Assembly (NCBI GenBank): GCA_934120015.1
Contig: CAKOTD010000015.1
Location: forward strand, 1 to 33,356
Direction: 5' to 3'
Source: an uncultured Bacilli bacterium
GTDB taxonomy: Bacteria; Bacillota_I; Bacilli_A; RF39; UBA660
DNA length: 33,356 nucleotides
The position numbers and the translations under genes are program-made. The notes under the pieces were generated by a model. That model did no database searches and was not told where the DNA came from. It saw only the letters and a list, made by a program, of their open reading frames with translations. Shown here piece after piece: positions 1 through 9,702 of this stretch (position 1 is the first letter of the stretch; each line of letters opens with the position of its first letter).

Positions 1-78
1 CATCATCCATTTCTTCATTTGGTAATTCTGGTCTATTTCCATCATCCATTTCTTCATTTGGTAATTCTGGTCTATTTT
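1..78. repeat. 39-bp in-frame tandem repeat
   Basis: Two nearly perfect 39-bp units begin at 1 and 40, and the array may continue outside the window. The period is 13 codons, so copy-number change would keep the reading frame of the gene at 1-211. Confidence 0.8.
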
Positions 79-211
79 CTTTTTCAATTGTTGGATTTTC
101 ATTACCTATTACCTTATTTTTACCAAGTGAACATTTTATTGTAAAATATTCACCAATACCTAATAGAATTATTAACAAAATTATTAAAATATTCTTTAAG
201 CTTCTTTTCAA
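1..211 (-). CDS. membrane-anchored repeat protein, partial (C-terminus outside window)
   Basis: Reads leftward off the window edge; 70 codons are visible. The start is TTG at 209-211, chosen because GAGGTG lies just upstream and the protein then opens with a basic, hydrophobic N-terminus (MKRSLKNILIILLIILLGIG), a signal anchor or uncleaved signal peptide. No lipobox is visible. After about residue 45 comes a 13-residue acidic repeat, NRPELPNEEMDDG, present twice and running out of the window. This looks like a surface-exposed or wall-spanning stalk. I do not recognise the family and its full length is unknown. Confidence 0.7.
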   Translation of the reverse strand, partial: MKRSLKNILIILLIILLGIGEYFTIKCSLGKNKVIGNENPTIEKENRPELPNEEMDDGNRPELPNEEMDD

Positions 212-257
212 AAATATCACCTCACTATAAATATACATTAGTATTATGTACTTTTTG

Positions 258-290
258 TGAAAAAAAACAACAATTTTAAAATTGCTGTTT
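258..290 (-). terminator. rho-independent terminator after ychF
   Basis: On the minus strand an AACAGCAATTTT / AAAATTGTTGTT hairpin (one G-U pair) is followed directly by a run of eight T. It begins right after the ychF stop codon. Confidence 0.85.
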
Positions 291-1387
291 TATACATTAA
301 ATCTGAAATAACAAATATCCCCATCTTGCATCAAATACTCCTTACCTTCAAGGCGCATTTTTCCGGCTTCTCTTACAGATTTTTCACTACCATTATTTTT
401 TAAGTCATCGTAACTCATTATCTCGGCACGAATAAATCCTTTTTCAAAGTCAGTATGAATAATTCCTGCACAAGCAGGTGCTTTCATTCCTCTTTTAAAA
501 GTCCAAGCCCTTACTTCATCACTACCTGCAGTAAAATATGTAGCAAGTCCTAAAAGAGAATATGTTGCCTTTATTAATTGATCAAGTCCACTTTCTTTGA
601 TACCAAGTTCTTCTAAAAATAATAATCTTTCATCGTCGGATAAATCACTTAATTCTGATTCAACTTTGGCACATATCATAACCACTTTAGAATCTTCTTT
701 TTCTGCATATTCTTTAACTATATCAACATATTTATTACCTTTTTCAAGTTCTGTTTCCAAAACATTTGCAACATAAATAATTGGCTTGGCAGTTAGGAAA
801 CTAAAATTTTTAATAAATTTTTCTTCTTCCTCTGTTAAATCTAAACTTCTAATAGGCATATTATTATTTAAATGATTACTGATTTTTGTTAGTATTTCTA
901 CCTCTTTTTGTGTTTCCTTATCTTTTGACATTGCTGCTTTTTTACCTATTCTATTAAGTCTATTTTGCACAACCTCAATATCGGCAAATACAAGTTCTAA
1001 ATTTATAGTTTCTATATCTCTTATAGGATCAACATTGCCATCTACGTGAGTGACATTTTCATCTTCAAAGCATCTTACTACCTCTACGATAGCATCTACC
1101 TCTCTTATATGGGACAAAAATTTATTTCCTAATCCTTCTCCTGCAGAGGCTCCTTTAACTAGCCCCGCAATATCAGTAAATTCAAAAGTTGTAGGGACTA
1201 AACTTTTTGGTTTATATAAATCATTTAAATAATCAAGCCTTTTATCTGGTACAATAACAGTACCAACATTTGGCTCTATTGTTGCAAATGGATAATTTGC
1301 TGCTAGTATATTTTGTTTTGTAATTGCATTAAATAAGGTTGACTTTCCTACATTTGGAAGACCAACTATTCCTGCGGTTAAACTCAT
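290..1387 (-). CDS. ychF: redox-regulated ATPase YchF (Obg-like)
   Basis: 365-aa P-loop ATPase of the universally conserved YchF/OLA1 family, a cytosolic ribosome-associated ATPase of the Obg GTPase group. The P-loop GLPNVGKST is at the N-terminus, followed by DIAGLVKGAS (G3/switch II). The G4 position reads NVLE instead of NKxD; family members with this change prefer ATP to GTP. A coiled-coil middle and a C-terminal TGS domain (RAWTFKRG to YFRFNV) complete the usual length. I chose the ATG at 1385-1387 (MSLTAGIVG) because a GAGGT ribosome binding site precedes it. An in-frame ATG 39 nt upstream adds 13 residues not typical of the family. It sits downstream of polC and ends in a strong terminator. 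Confidence 0.95.
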   Translation of the reverse strand: MSLTAGIVGLPNVGKSTLFNAITKQNILAANYPFATIEPNVGTVIVPDKRLDYLNDLYKPKSLVPTTFEFTDIAGLVKGASAGEGLGNKFLSHIREVDAIVEVVRCFEDENVTHVDGNVDPIRDIETINLELVFADIEVVQNRLNRIGKKAAMSKDKETQKEVEILTKISNHLNNNMPIRSLDLTEEEEKFIKNFSFLTAKPIIYVANVLETELEKGNKYVDIVKEYAEKEDSKVVMICAKVESELSDLSDDERLLFLEELGIKESGLDQLIKATYSLLGLATYFTAGSDEVRAWTFKRGMKAPACAGIIHTDFEKGFIRAEIMSYDDLKNNGSEKSVREAGKMRLEGKEYLMQDGDICYFRFNV

Positions 1388-1453
1388 AAAAATACCTCGT
1401 TTCTCTTTTGTATTATAACAAACCATAAATTAAAAATCAATTTATAATTATCA

Positions 1454-4400
1454 TTAAAACAAACTCAATTGACTTGATTCATCCATTCCATCAAAAATGC
1501 CCATTAAACGCATTTTATCAACTAAGGTTTGTGAAATTTTAGCCCTTTTCTGGACATCTTCTATACTAAGAAATTCTCCCTTTTTTCTCTCTTCAACGAT
1601 ATTTTGGGCAACAGTATCTCCAAGACCATCAATTGCACTAAAAGGTGGATAAATTTCTGTATCACTTACAGCTACCCATACTGTTGCTTCACTTTTATAA
1701 AGATCTACATTTAAAAATTTCATATTTCTTGCTGTTGCTTCAAGAGCTATTTTTAAACTTTCAAGTTGCCCATTTTCCTTATTAGTTGCTTCATACCCTT
1801 TATTTTGGATTTCTTTTATACGATTTCTAATAGAATCATAACCACTAATCATTGCTTCTACATCAACATCTGTTGCTTTAGATGAATACCAAGATGCATA
1901 GAAATAAACCGGCATGTGAACCTTATACCAGGCAATTCTAAATGCACTTATAACATATGCAGCAGCATGGGCCTTAGGGAACATGTACTTTATTTTTTGA
2001 CATGAGCCAATAAACCAATCAGGTATTCCTGCTTCTTCCATTGTTTTTACATGTTCTTTCCAAGTTTCAGGATCTTTACTAGCTTTTCCTTTACGAACAA
2101 ATTCCATTATTTTAAATGCCTTAATAGGTTTAACACCTTTATACATTAAATATACCATGATGTCATCACGACAACCTATAGTTTCTTTAAATGGTACTAC
2201 ATTATTAGCAATTAACTCTTGAGCATTCCCAAGCCATACATCAGTACCATGAGAAAGTCCTGATATTTTAATTAATTCGGCAAATGATGTCGGCTTTGTA
2301 TCTTCAACTAGTTTAATTGTAAATGGAGTACCAAATTCAGGTATACCAAGAGTCCCCGTATTACACATAATTTGATCAGTTGTTACACCTAATGCCTTGG
2401 TTGATGTAAATATGCTCATTGTATCTTTATCATCCATTGGTACTTTCATAATATCTGTTCCTGATTGAAGTTGAATCAAACGAAGTTGCGTTGGATCAGA
2501 GTGACCTAGAATATCTAGTTTTAATACACATTCCTCAATTGAGTGATAATCAAAATGGGTTGTTCTCCATTCCGCATTCACATCTTCGGCTGGAAACTGA
2601 AATGGTGTAAAGTCAAAACATTCCATGTAATCTGGTATAACTACTATTCCACCAGGATGTTGTCCAGTAGTTCTTTTAACCCCAGTACATCCAAGTGCCA
2701 AGTGCTCTACTTCTGCTGTTCTCATAACAATATTTTTATCTTCACAATATCCTTTAACAAATCCAAAAGCTGTCTTATCAGCAACAGTACCTATTGTACC
2801 AGCACGATAAACATTATCTGCCCCAAATAGTACTTTCGTATAAGCATGTGTACTAGCTTGATTTAAATCAGAAAAGTTTAAGTCGATATCTGGCACTTTA
2901 TCAGCATTAAAACCAAGGAATGTTGCAAATGGCATATCCTGACCATCTTTTAATAGCGGAATATTACAATTTGGACAAATTTTATCAGGCAAATCAAATC
3001 CAGATGAATATGTTGCTCCTAGTGAGTCTCCGTTATCATCATCAAAAATACTCATTTTACATTTAGTACAACGATAATGGGCTGGAAGTGGATTTACCTC
3101 CGTAATTCCCATCATAGTAGCTACAAATGAAGACCCAACTGAACCACGGGATCCAACTAAAAATCCTTCATCGTTAGAGTGTTTAACAAGTCTTTGAGCA
3201 ATCAAATATATAGGGTCAAATCCAGCACCTATAACTCCACCTAAAGACTTTTTCAATAATTTGTTTAATCCTTCTTCATCAATTTCTTCTTCAGCAGTTT
3301 CTTTTAAATAAGCTTTCACTGTATCTGTTACTGATTTATACCCATTAATTATTGTTTCATGAAGCATTTTAAATGCCTCATCATCAAGTGCCTTACCTTC
3401 CAAACCATTTAACTTATGTTTTATTGCTGTAAGAACAATATCACCATATAGTTCAGTTGCTATTCTCTCTTCTATGTAATGAGGTAATACATCTCCATAC
3501 CAATTTCTTGCTTTAGTATAAACTAAATCTGTTACAACAGCCTGGCAGTCCAAATATGTTTTTCCATCATCACTTTTTACTCTTGGTGAAAATGGTGTAC
3601 CACCTGTATCAGGTATTACCTCAATTTCATCAACCATGTCAAGAACTTTATTTGTATTTTCAATAACTATCTCATATGCAAGATCATTTTCTAAGAATGA
3701 AAAATTATCAAGCATTTCTCTAGTAGTTCTATAATGTTGAGATGGAATACTTGTAATATCTTTTTTAGCAAGAGGATGTCTTCCACCTCCTGGAACTTTT
3801 TGATTAACAATTATTTCACGATATATTTTATCCTTTTTATAAAAATGATGAACATCACCCGTAGCAACAATTATTTTTCCTGCAGCTTTAGTTGCATCTA
3901 TTATTTTTTTTATATGATTTTCAAGTTCATAATTATCTTTAAAATCACCTAATTGTATTAATTGATTATATACCTCTGGAGGTTGTACTTCTACATAGTC
4001 ATAAAAGTTAATTATATTAGTTAGTTCCTCACCTTCTTTACTTCTTGCTTCATTAAATACTTCTGATTCATAACAACCACTACCAATTAATAGTCCTTCT
4101 CTAAGTTCTTCTAATTTACTTCTAAGAATTCTTGGTGATTTATATAAATAAACGGTATTAGCAAGAGAAATAATCGTAAATAAGTTTTTAAGTCCTTTTT
4201 TATTTAAGGCAAGGGCATTAAAATGAAAGGTACGACCAAATTTATATATTTCATCTTTAGATATTAAATTATCTAAATCACTTATTTTTTCAAACTTTTG
4301 AGCTTCTAACTTCAACATCATTTTATGGTATACAAGTGCTGTTCCTTTAGCATCGTAATCAGCTCTATGGTGAGCATCTTCCTCCCATGGGACATTATAT

Positions 4401-6223
4401 CTTTTAACTAAAGCAGAAAGTCCATGTCGTGCAAAGCCTTGATCTAGTGTTCTAGATAATTCAAGTGTATCAATAACCGTATTTTTAAATGTACCTAAAT
4501 TATATTTTTTCATAGCCATCTCTATGAATGAAATATCAAATTTGGCATTATGAGCAACCATGGGGTTATCTCCTGCCCACTGTAAAAATCTTTTAGTAAC
4601 AGCTTCCTCATTATCTTTACCTTTAACCATTTCATCAGTTATACAGGTAAGTTCTGTAATACGATCTGGAATGTGCCTTCCAGGGTCAATTAATTCATCA
4701 AAACTATCAATGATTTGTCCATCTTTAAGTTTTACTGCACCTATTTCAATCATTTGGTCGGCACCACCGGCATTAAAACCAGTTGTTTCGGTATCAAATA
4801 CAACATAAGTACTACCAAGTAATGAAGCATCTGTTGGTCTTGTAACAATATTGACAGTATCATCAACAAGTGTAAGTTCTGTTCCATATATACCTTTAAA
4901 TATTGGTGGATTTTTTTGTAATTCTTTTTGTTCTTCTAATTCTTTTAAAATATTACTTTTAACTTCTTCATCAGTTTCTTCACTAATTTTAGCTTCCAAT
5001 TCTTCTATTTTAGCCTTTATACCTTTTCTTATACCCTTATTATAATTTTTGATAATTCCAAAAGATATTGGAAAAGCTTGACAACCACTATGATCCGTAA
5101 TTGCAACACCTTTATACCCCATTTTAATTGTTTTTTCAACTAGCTCACAGGTATGCTTACCTAAATCAAGTTTAGTAACACCATCCATTTGACTCATCAT
5201 TGTATGAGCATGTAATTCTACTCTTTTAATAGGAGCATCATCAATAATTTCTTCAGTTTTTCTATCTGATTTATTAACATCTTTTAACTGAAATGTAAGT
5301 TCATTTGAATATTTATCATCTTTGATAGCACCACGCATTTTATACCAAGTATTCTTTTTAAATCCCTTACTTATTTTAATAAACTCTTCTTCATCATTTA
5401 CAAATATTTTTCCATATATACTATCTGTTTCATCTGTAATTTTTAAGGTTAAAATCTTTAAACCGGTTTTTGTTTCAAGTACTTCAAGGTCAGAAAATAA
5501 ATACCCCTCTATTGTAACATTAGACACTTCACTTGCTACTGTATCTAACCTACTAACTGGTGTATCGATTGTTTTTCCCATAATAACATTAGGATTATCA
5601 GGTTCTTGAATAAGTGGTGGTCTTTTATAATCTTTTGAAATATATTTTTTACGATAATCCTCCTTAGTTTCCTCTTTTACTACTACCTTAGGTAATGGCA
5701 TATCAAATTCCAATTCTTTTTTTATTTCTTCTTCAATTTTATAATTGATATTAGGATTAATTAACACTGAAATATTAGAGAATTCATAACCCACGTATTT
5801 ATAATCTATTTTTAAATCTTTTAAAATTGAATTTAGTTTCATTTTTTCAGCTAAATTTCCAACTTCAATAACAAGTTCATTATCACATAAATAATTTTTG
5901 TTATTCTTAAAACTACTAATTAATGGAGAATTTTTACTATATTTATCAATAAAATATTCATAAAATTCTTTATAACTATCATCAGTATTATTAACATCTA
6001 ACATTATTCTTATATCTTCATATTCACTAAACGCCTTTTTCGTTTTGTCCAAAATATATAAATAAATATCTTTTGTTAAATGAGTATCAAGAGATATAAC
6101 AAATACATATTTAGTCTTCTCTTTATTTGCTACTATATTTTCCAGTTTTCCATTTTCAAGATAATTTATATATTCTTCTTCTAAATTGATTTTTTTTATA
6201 AATGAACTTAATCTACTATCCAT
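1454..6223 (-). CDS. polC: DNA polymerase III PolC-type, alpha subunit with proofreading exonuclease
   Basis: Replicative DNA polymerase of low-GC Gram-positives, 1589 aa. Order of parts: a poorly conserved N-terminal region; an OB-fold segment near residues 235-320; a PHP domain opening with VELHAHTMMSQMDG near 335; a DEDD-type 3'-5' exonuclease inserted in the PHP domain (VFDTETTGF near 476, YDAKGTALVYH); then PHP continuation, zinc-binding cysteines (CTKCK, CPNC) and the C-family polymerase palm with PDIDLNFS near 1111. An exonuclease embedded inside the PHP domain distinguishes PolC from DnaE. The ATG at 6221-6223 is preferred, with GGGTGG upstream; a GTG 9 nt earlier would overlap that site. 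The C-terminus ends SSQLSLF, a good match to a beta-clamp-binding motif. No frameshift or missing motif was seen. Confidence 0.97.
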   Translation of the reverse strand: MDSRLSSFIKKINLEEEYINYLENGKLENIVANKEKTKYVFVISLDTHLTKDIYLYILDKTKKAFSEYEDIRIMLDVNNTDDSYKEFYEYFIDKYSKNSPLISSFKNNKNYLCDNELVIEVGNLAEKMKLNSILKDLKIDYKYVGYEFSNISVLINPNINYKIEEEIKKELEFDMPLPKVVVKEETKEDYRKKYISKDYKRPPLIQEPDNPNVIMGKTIDTPVSRLDTVASEVSNVTIEGYLFSDLEVLETKTGLKILTLKITDETDSIYGKIFVNDEEEFIKISKGFKKNTWYKMRGAIKDDKYSNELTFQLKDVNKSDRKTEEIIDDAPIKRVELHAHTMMSQMDGVTKLDLGKHTCELVEKTIKMGYKGVAITDHSGCQAFPISFGIIKNYNKGIRKGIKAKIEELEAKISEETDEEVKSNILKELEEQKELQKNPPIFKGIYGTELTLVDDTVNIVTRPTDASLLGSTYVVFDTETTGFNAGGADQMIEIGAVKLKDGQIIDSFDELIDPGRHIPDRITELTCITDEMVKGKDNEEAVTKRFLQWAGDNPMVAHNAKFDISFIEMAMKKYNLGTFKNTVIDTLELSRTLDQGFARHGLSALVKRYNVPWEEDAHHRADYDAKGTALVYHKMMLKLEAQKFEKISDLDNLISKDEIYKFGRTFHFNALALNKKGLKNLFTIISLANTVYLYKSPRILRSKLEELREGLLIGSGCYESEVFNEARSKEGEELTNIINFYDYVEVQPPEVYNQLIQLGDFKDNYELENHIKKIIDATKAAGKIIVATGDVHHFYKKDKIYREIIVNQKVPGGGRHPLAKKDITSIPSQHYRTTREMLDNFSFLENDLAYEIVIENTNKVLDMVDEIEVIPDTGGTPFSPRVKSDDGKTYLDCQAVVTDLVYTKARNWYGDVLPHYIEERIATELYGDIVLTAIKHKLNGLEGKALDDEAFKMLHETIINGYKSVTDTVKAYLKETAEEEIDEEGLNKLLKKSLGGVIGAGFDPIYLIAQRLVKHSNDEGFLVGSRGSVGSSFVATMMGITEVNPLPAHYRCTKCKMSIFDDDNGDSLGATYSSGFDLPDKICPNCNIPLLKDGQDMPFATFLGFNADKVPDIDLNFSDLNQASTHAYTKVLFGADNVYRAGTIGTVADKTAFGFVKGYCEDKNIVMRTAEVEHLALGCTGVKRTTGQHPGGIVVIPDYMECFDFTPFQFPAEDVNAEWRTTHFDYHSIEECVLKLDILGHSDPTQLRLIQLQSGTDIMKVPMDDKDTMSIFTSTKALGVTTDQIMCNTGTLGIPEFGTPFTIKLVEDTKPTSFAELIKISGLSHGTDVWLGNAQELIANNVVPFKETIGCRDDIMVYLMYKGVKPIKAFKIMEFVRKGKASKDPETWKEHVKTMEEAGIPDWFIGSCQKIKYMFPKAHAAAYVISAFRIAWYKVHMPVYFYASWYSSKATDVDVEAMISGYDSIRNRIKEIQNKGYEATNKENGQLESLKIALEATARNMKFLNVDLYKSEATVWVAVSDTEIYPPFSAIDGLGDTVAQNIVEERKKGEFLSIEDVQKRAKISQTLVDKMRLMGIFDGMDESSQLSLF

Positions 6224-6245
6224 ATGTACCACCCTACAACATATT

Positions 6246-6274
6246 ATTATAACATAAAAGATTAGAATAACAAA
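6246..6274 (-). promoter_or_regulatory. polC promoter with extended -10
   Basis: The minus strand carries TGTTATAAT (extended -10, TATAAT at 6246-6251) with a poor TTTGTT -35 at 17-bp spacing. The initiation site would fall shortly before the GGGTGG ribosome binding site of polC. Confidence 0.55.
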
Positions 6275-6288
6275 TATCCTAATCTTTA
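6254..6288 (-). terminator. probable terminator after phosphoketolase
   Basis: AAAGATTAG / CTAATCTTT, a 9-bp inverted repeat, starts within the last codons of xfp and is followed by a short TTTTA tract. It overlaps the polC promoter, so the two genes are probably separate units with some readthrough. Confidence 0.65.
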
Positions 6289-8651
6289 TTTATACTATTT
6301 CGACTATCAGCAAAAGTCCAGTTAAGTATTTCATCCATATCAATACCATTTTCTCTTATATATTCTTTATGCTCTATAAGTTTTCCTTTACACCATTCAA
6401 TTAAATCTGATGATGTATTTCCCAATTTTGGTAAATATTTTAAAGCAGATAAGACTAGATGATAACGATCTATTTTATTCTGAACCCTCATATCAAAAGG
6501 AGTTGTAATAGTTCCCTCTTCTTGATAGCCATGAACATGTAAATTTTTATTATTTCTATTATATACAAGTTGATGAATTAATGATGGATATCCATGAAAA
6601 GCAAAGACAATTGGTTTATCTTTAGTAAATAAGGCATCATATTCTTCTTCACTCAATCCATGAGGATGTTTTAGATTAGATTCTAATTTCATCAAATCAA
6701 CAACATTTACCACACGAATCTTTAATTCAGGAAAACGATTTAATAAAATATTAGTTGCTGCTAGTATTTCAATTGTTGGAGTATCACCGCAACATGCCAT
6801 GACCAAGTCTGGTTCTATACCACAATCATTACTAGCCCATTTCCATATTCCAATACCCTTTGTACAATGAATAACAGCATCTTCCATTGATAGCCATTGT
6901 ACTTTTGGGTGTTTGCTTGCAATTATAACATTAATATAATTTTTTGTTGCTAAGCAATGATTCATACATGATAATAAACAATTGGCATCTGGGGGCAAAT
7001 ACATTCTAACTATATCTGATTTTTTAGTAACAAGATGATTTAAGAACCCAGGATCTTGATGAGTATAACCATTATGATCCTGTTGCCATATATGTGATGT
7101 TAAAACATAATTCAAGGAAGCAATTGGTCTTCTCCATGATAGTTCTTTAGTAACTTTCAACCATTTTGCATGTTGACTAGCCATTGAGTCAAGAATTCTA
7201 ACAAATGCCTCATAGCTATGTAGAAAACCATGTCTTCCTGTAAGTAGATAACCCTCTAGCCACCCTTCACAAACATGTTCTGATAGAAAACTATCCATAA
7301 TTCTCCCATCATTATTTAAAAATTCATCATTTGGGTATTTAGCTGCCATGAACTGTCTGTTTGTAACTTCAAATACAGGGGCTAAACGGTTTGATAAAGC
7401 TTCATCTGGTCCAAATATTCTAAAATTGCGCATAGCTGAATTTAATTTAACAACATCTCTTATATAATTGCCTAAAACACTCATATCTTGAGCTATAACG
7501 CTTCCAGGTACTTTTACATCAAGACCATAATCCCTAAAATTAGGAAGTATTAGTTCTTTTAGAAGTTTCCCACCATTAGCGTGCATATTAGCGCCCATTC
7601 TTCTATTACCTTTTGGGCATAAATCTTTTAATTTTGGAATCAATCTTCCATCTTCATCAAATAATTCTTCTGGATGATAACTCTTTAACCAATTTTCTAA
7701 AACTGCTAGATTTTTTAGATGTTTATCATCATCAACTACTAATGGGATTTGATGTGCCCTGAATGTACCTTCTATTTGTTTGTCATCTACCATTTTAGGG
7801 CCTGTCCAACCTTTAGGTGTTTTAAGAATTATCATTGGCCATATAGTCCTTGAGGTCATATTCTCATTTCGAGCCTTCTCCTGTATTTTTTTTATTTTCT
7901 CAATGCAATAATCCATTGCCTTTATCATCTGCTCATGCATTTTCATGTTATCACTACCAGAAACTATGACAGCTTCATAACCATATCCATAAAATAATGA
8001 AATAAGTTCTTTATCACTAATTCGAGCTAAAATTGTTGGATTAGATATTTTATAACCATTCAAATGAAGAATTGGTAACACGGCTCCATCTGTTTTAGGA
8101 TTTAAAAATTTATTTGAATGCCATGAAGTTGCAAGGGCACCAGTTTCAGCTTCACCATCACCAACTACGCAAGCAGCAATTAAATCTGGATTATCAAAAA
8201 CAGCACCAAAGGCATGGGCTAAACTATAGCCTAACTCTCCACCCTCATTTATAGAACCTGGAGTTTCTGGCGCAACATGTGAAGAAATACCACCTGGAAA
8301 ACTAAACTGTTTAAACAATTTCCTAAGCCCATTTTCATCTTCTGTTATATTAGGATATATTTCAGTATATGTTCCTTCTAAATATACATTTGATACAATT
8401 GCATTTCCACCATGACCAGGTCCAGAAATATAAATCATATCCAAGTCATATTTTTTTATTACTCTATTTAAATGCGTATATATAAAATTTTGACCAGGAA
8501 CTGTTCCCCAGTGACCTACTAATTTTTTCTTAATGTCCTTTATTTCAAGAGGCCTTTTTAGAAGCGGATTATCAAGTAAATACAATTGTCCTATGGACAA
8601 ATAATTACAAGCTCTAAAATAACCATCTAAAAGTTCTAATTCATTATTCAC
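6279..8651 (-). CDS. xfp: xylulose-5-phosphate/fructose-6-phosphate phosphoketolase
   Basis: 790-aa thiamine diphosphate enzyme that cleaves xylulose-5-P (and often fructose-6-P) with phosphate to acetyl phosphate plus glyceraldehyde-3-P or erythrose-4-P. It is the key step of heterofermentative or bifid-type sugar catabolism in the cytosol. Recognised from GHWGTVPGQNF and YISGPGHGG near the N-terminus, the family signature EGGELGYSLAHAFGA near residue 137, the ThDP/metal motif GDGEAETG near 164, and the C-terminal HGY and QEEGTITTPFDMRV segments. The start is GTG at 8649-8651, seven to eight bases after GGGTGAT. Length is normal for the family. It has its own strong promoter, consistent with a highly expressed central-metabolism gene. 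Confidence 0.96.
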   Translation of the reverse strand: MNNELELLDGYFRACNYLSIGQLYLLDNPLLKRPLEIKDIKKKLVGHWGTVPGQNFIYTHLNRVIKKYDLDMIYISGPGHGGNAIVSNVYLEGTYTEIYPNITEDENGLRKLFKQFSFPGGISSHVAPETPGSINEGGELGYSLAHAFGAVFDNPDLIAACVVGDGEAETGALATSWHSNKFLNPKTDGAVLPILHLNGYKISNPTILARISDKELISLFYGYGYEAVIVSGSDNMKMHEQMIKAMDYCIEKIKKIQEKARNENMTSRTIWPMIILKTPKGWTGPKMVDDKQIEGTFRAHQIPLVVDDDKHLKNLAVLENWLKSYHPEELFDEDGRLIPKLKDLCPKGNRRMGANMHANGGKLLKELILPNFRDYGLDVKVPGSVIAQDMSVLGNYIRDVVKLNSAMRNFRIFGPDEALSNRLAPVFEVTNRQFMAAKYPNDEFLNNDGRIMDSFLSEHVCEGWLEGYLLTGRHGFLHSYEAFVRILDSMASQHAKWLKVTKELSWRRPIASLNYVLTSHIWQQDHNGYTHQDPGFLNHLVTKKSDIVRMYLPPDANCLLSCMNHCLATKNYINVIIASKHPKVQWLSMEDAVIHCTKGIGIWKWASNDCGIEPDLVMACCGDTPTIEILAATNILLNRFPELKIRVVNVVDLMKLESNLKHPHGLSEEEYDALFTKDKPIVFAFHGYPSLIHQLVYNRNNKNLHVHGYQEEGTITTPFDMRVQNKIDRYHLVLSALKYLPKLGNTSSDLIEWCKGKLIEHKEYIRENGIDMDEILNWTFADSRNSINKD

Positions 8652-8681
8652 ACTATCACCCTATCATATTATTCTCATATT

Positions 8682-8710
8682 ATTATAAGATAATTTTCTA
8701 TCTTTATCAA
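8682..8710 (-). promoter_or_regulatory. sigma-A promoter of xfp
   Basis: The minus strand reads TTGATA, a 17-bp spacer, then TATAAT, about 30 nt upstream of the GTG start of phosphoketolase. Confidence 0.75.
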
Positions 8711-8718
8711 GCTATTTA

Positions 8719-8744
8719 CAAAAAAATGAACTCTTAAAGTTCAT
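8719..8744 (-). terminator. rho-independent terminator of the 284-aa gene
   Basis: ATGAACT / AGTTCAT hairpin with a 5-nt loop and a following run of seven T on the minus strand, starting at the stop codon of the gene at 8744-9598. Confidence 0.85.
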
Positions 8745-9598
8745 TAATTTTTAAATTTTAAACACTTAACATTAGAATCCTCATTAAGAGTTGCTTCATA
8801 ATCACCATATATATTTATTCTATTTGGTATATTATATTCGTTAATAATACTTTTATACATTGTAAGTAATCTAAGCTTTTCAGAGGCTGTTGCCTGTATT
8901 TTCTTTAAATTATCATTATCTGAAACAAGTATTTGTGTTGGAATAATAACCTCTTGATTGGCAAAAAATTTTTTTGGATATGATGGTGCAAGTAAAGTAT
9001 TAACAATATACTCACTATCTTGATTTTCAACTTTTTTTATTCCCATCATAAAGTATGGACAAACTGATTCATTACTTGGAACAAATAAGTTTTTTTGACT
9101 ACCATAATCAAAAGCCCCATCTCCTGGATTATAATTAATTGCACAAAAATTAAATTGCTCAAAATCACTTAATTTATTAAATATTTCACTTTTAATACCA
9201 GATTTATAATAATTTATTGCTTTTTCTTTGTATCTTGAATCATTATCATATATGGCAACCTTTTCAGCATTTTCTAGAATTAATTGTAAAAGCTCATAAC
9301 TAGATAAATTTTGACTATTTGTGCCAAGTACATTAAGTCTATAATTATCAAAATAGTCACCTCTAATATTACTAAAATCAATTCCTAACATATGGCATAA
9401 ATTCTTATCAAGTATTTCGAATTTAATTTCTTCACCATTACTAAAAATTATATTGTACTCCTTATTTCTATATTTCTCATTAAATTTATTAAAGCAATCT
9501 TTCAAATCATTAAGTACTTTAATACTATAGTCATACCCAGGCATTGGAACCTTACTTGCCCAAGCATCAACATATTGTAACTCTTTAGATGTTATCAT
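8744..9598 (-). CDS. unknown 284-aa protein, possible PBECR4-type nuclease-like domain
   Basis: A stand-alone gene with its own promoter, an excellent AGGGGGA ribosome binding site and its own terminator. The soluble protein has no signal peptide or membrane segment. The segment IIFSNGEEIKFEILDKNLCH, followed by MLGIDFSNI, and the later CPYFMMGIKK, VNTLLAPSYP and IIPTQILVSD strands faintly resemble PBECR4-like domains (phage-encoded relatives of the barnase/EndoU/colicin/RelE nucleases). I cannot align catalytic residues by eye, so this is a weak suggestion. Four cysteines occur, but not in a metal-binding spacing. Neighbours (phosphoketolase, coat-like genes) give no functional hint. Confidence 0.7.
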   Translation of the reverse strand: MITSKELQYVDAWASKVPMPGYDYSIKVLNDLKDCFNKFNEKYRNKEYNIIFSNGEEIKFEILDKNLCHMLGIDFSNIRGDYFDNYRLNVLGTNSQNLSSYELLQLILENAEKVAIYDNDSRYKEKAINYYKSGIKSEIFNKLSDFEQFNFCAINYNPGDGAFDYGSQKNLFVPSNESVCPYFMMGIKKVENQDSEYIVNTLLAPSYPKKFFANQEVIIPTQILVSDNDNLKKIQATASEKLRLLTMYKSIINEYNIPNRINIYGDYEATLNEDSNVKCLKFKN

Positions 9599-9625
9599 TA
9601 AAATTCCCCCTTTTTGTTGGTTTAT

Positions 9626-9654
9626 ATGCTAGCACATTCATAAATAAAAGTCAA
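9626..9654 (-). promoter_or_regulatory. promoter of the 284-aa gene
   Basis: TTGACT, 17-bp spacer, TAGCAT on the minus strand. The ribosome binding site AGGGGG follows at normal leader distance. Confidence 0.6.
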
Positions 9655-9680
9655 GGAAATACATACATTTGAAAAAACAT

Positions 9681-9702
9681 AAAAAAAAGACCTTTTTAGT
9701 CT
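9681..9702 (-). terminator. rho-independent terminator of the coat-gene pair
   Basis: AGAC / GTCT short stem spanning the stop codon of the gene at 9696-10007, followed by eight T on the minus strand. Confidence 0.7.

Noticed and set aside
1..100. CRISPR-like repeat
   Set aside because: The units are directly adjacent with no spacers, in frame with a coding sequence; an ordinary coding tandem repeat. No CRISPR array was seen elsewhere.
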